NCBI GenBank assembly: GCA_007135635.1
Contig: SLIO01000451.1
Coordinates: forward strand, 1 to 5,195
Source of the DNA: Methylomicrobium sp.
Lineage (GTDB): Bacteria > Pseudomonadota > Gammaproteobacteria > Methylococcales > Methylomonadaceae
Direction of reading: 5' to 3'
Length of the DNA stretch: 5,195 bases
Both the position numbers and the translations under genes were made by a program. Shown one piece after another: positions 5,049 to 5,195 of this stretch. The notes beneath the pieces are model-generated. The model worked only from the letters and a program-made list of their open reading frames with translations, searched no databases and had not been told where the DNA came from. The first letter of the stretch is position 1; each line of letters begins with the position of its first letter.

Positions 5049-5195
5049 ATGTTCAAAAAGATCATCAGCGGCTTAATCGACAGGCCTTTATTAACCAGCC
5101 TTTTTGTAACGGACTTGACAATTTTGCTGTTTCACAGACCGCCTTTTATATTTTCATTGTTAATGCTCGGCGCGTTAACCGCAATGAGTATGTAT
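5049..5195 (+). CDS. Unrecognised membrane protein, N-terminal 49 residues (3' end outside window)
   Basis: An ATG at 5049 is preceded by GAGG (5039-5042) with 6 nt spacing, a good ribosome binding site, and the frame stays open to the last base. The 49 visible residues begin 'MFKKIISGLIDRPLLTS' and are strongly hydrophobic from about residue 14 onward. There is one likely membrane segment at about 14-28 and a second starting near 33, with a short 'HRPP' turn between. The positive start (Lys3, Lys4) suggests a cytoplasmic N-terminus. There is no lipobox or cleavable signal peptide pattern. I do not recognise the family; a multi-pass inner membrane protein is the most that can be said. It is divergent from pcnB. 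Confidence 0.7.
   Translation, partial: MFKKIISGLIDRPLLTSLFVTDLTILLFHRPPFIFSLLMLGALTAMSMY

Noticed and set aside
1..5195. CRISPR array, tRNA, rRNA, phage or defence genes
   Set aside because: No spaced direct repeats, cloverleaf-like patterns or matching proteins were seen; apart from the MITE-like insertion the window is ordinary chromosomal housekeeping DNA.

Overview
The window looks like chromosomal DNA of a flagellated gammaproteobacterium. The five complete proteins (PcnB, FolK, PanB, PanC, PanD) all resemble their Escherichia coli counterparts over their full length, and base composition is moderate. A methanotroph of the order Methylococcales is my best guess from general sequence flavour, but that is inference; no search was run.

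Layout, left to right: the 3' end of a forward fliW-like gene (1-264); a convergent intergenic region with a very strong GC-rich hairpin (402-441); then a long reverse-strand block, read right to left as pcnB (4662-3268), folK (3252-2752), panB (2751-1933), panC (1936-1079) and panD (832-452). A 143-bp MITE-like element with 12-bp perfect terminal inverted repeats and an 8-bp target duplication sits between panC and panD. Right of pcnB is a 386-bp region without a convincing gene, followed by the 5' end of a forward gene for an unrecognised membrane protein (5049 to the window end).

Functionally, the reverse block joins folate and pantothenate synthesis. FolK makes the pyrophosphorylated pterin used for tetrahydrofolate. 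PanB spends 5,10-methylene-tetrahydrofolate to make ketopantoate. PanD makes beta-alanine and PanC ligates it to pantoate. The ketopantoate reductase (PanE, or IlvC standing in) is not in the window. PcnB, the RNA poly(A) polymerase, heads the block. pcnB-folK-panB-panC is tightly packed (15-nt gap, 0-nt gap, 4-nt overlap), so it is probably one operon. panD is separated by the element and has its own plausible sigma70 promoter.

The two strongest observations are these. First, the pcnB reading frame has no AUG, GUG, UUG or CUG where family alignment places the N-terminus, but it has an AUU with a well-spaced Shine-Dalgarno sequence. AUU is also the unusual start codon of E. coli pcnB. Second, the intact MITE-like insertion lies immediately upstream of the predicted panD promoter. 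I found no CRISPR array, tRNA, rRNA or new defence system.
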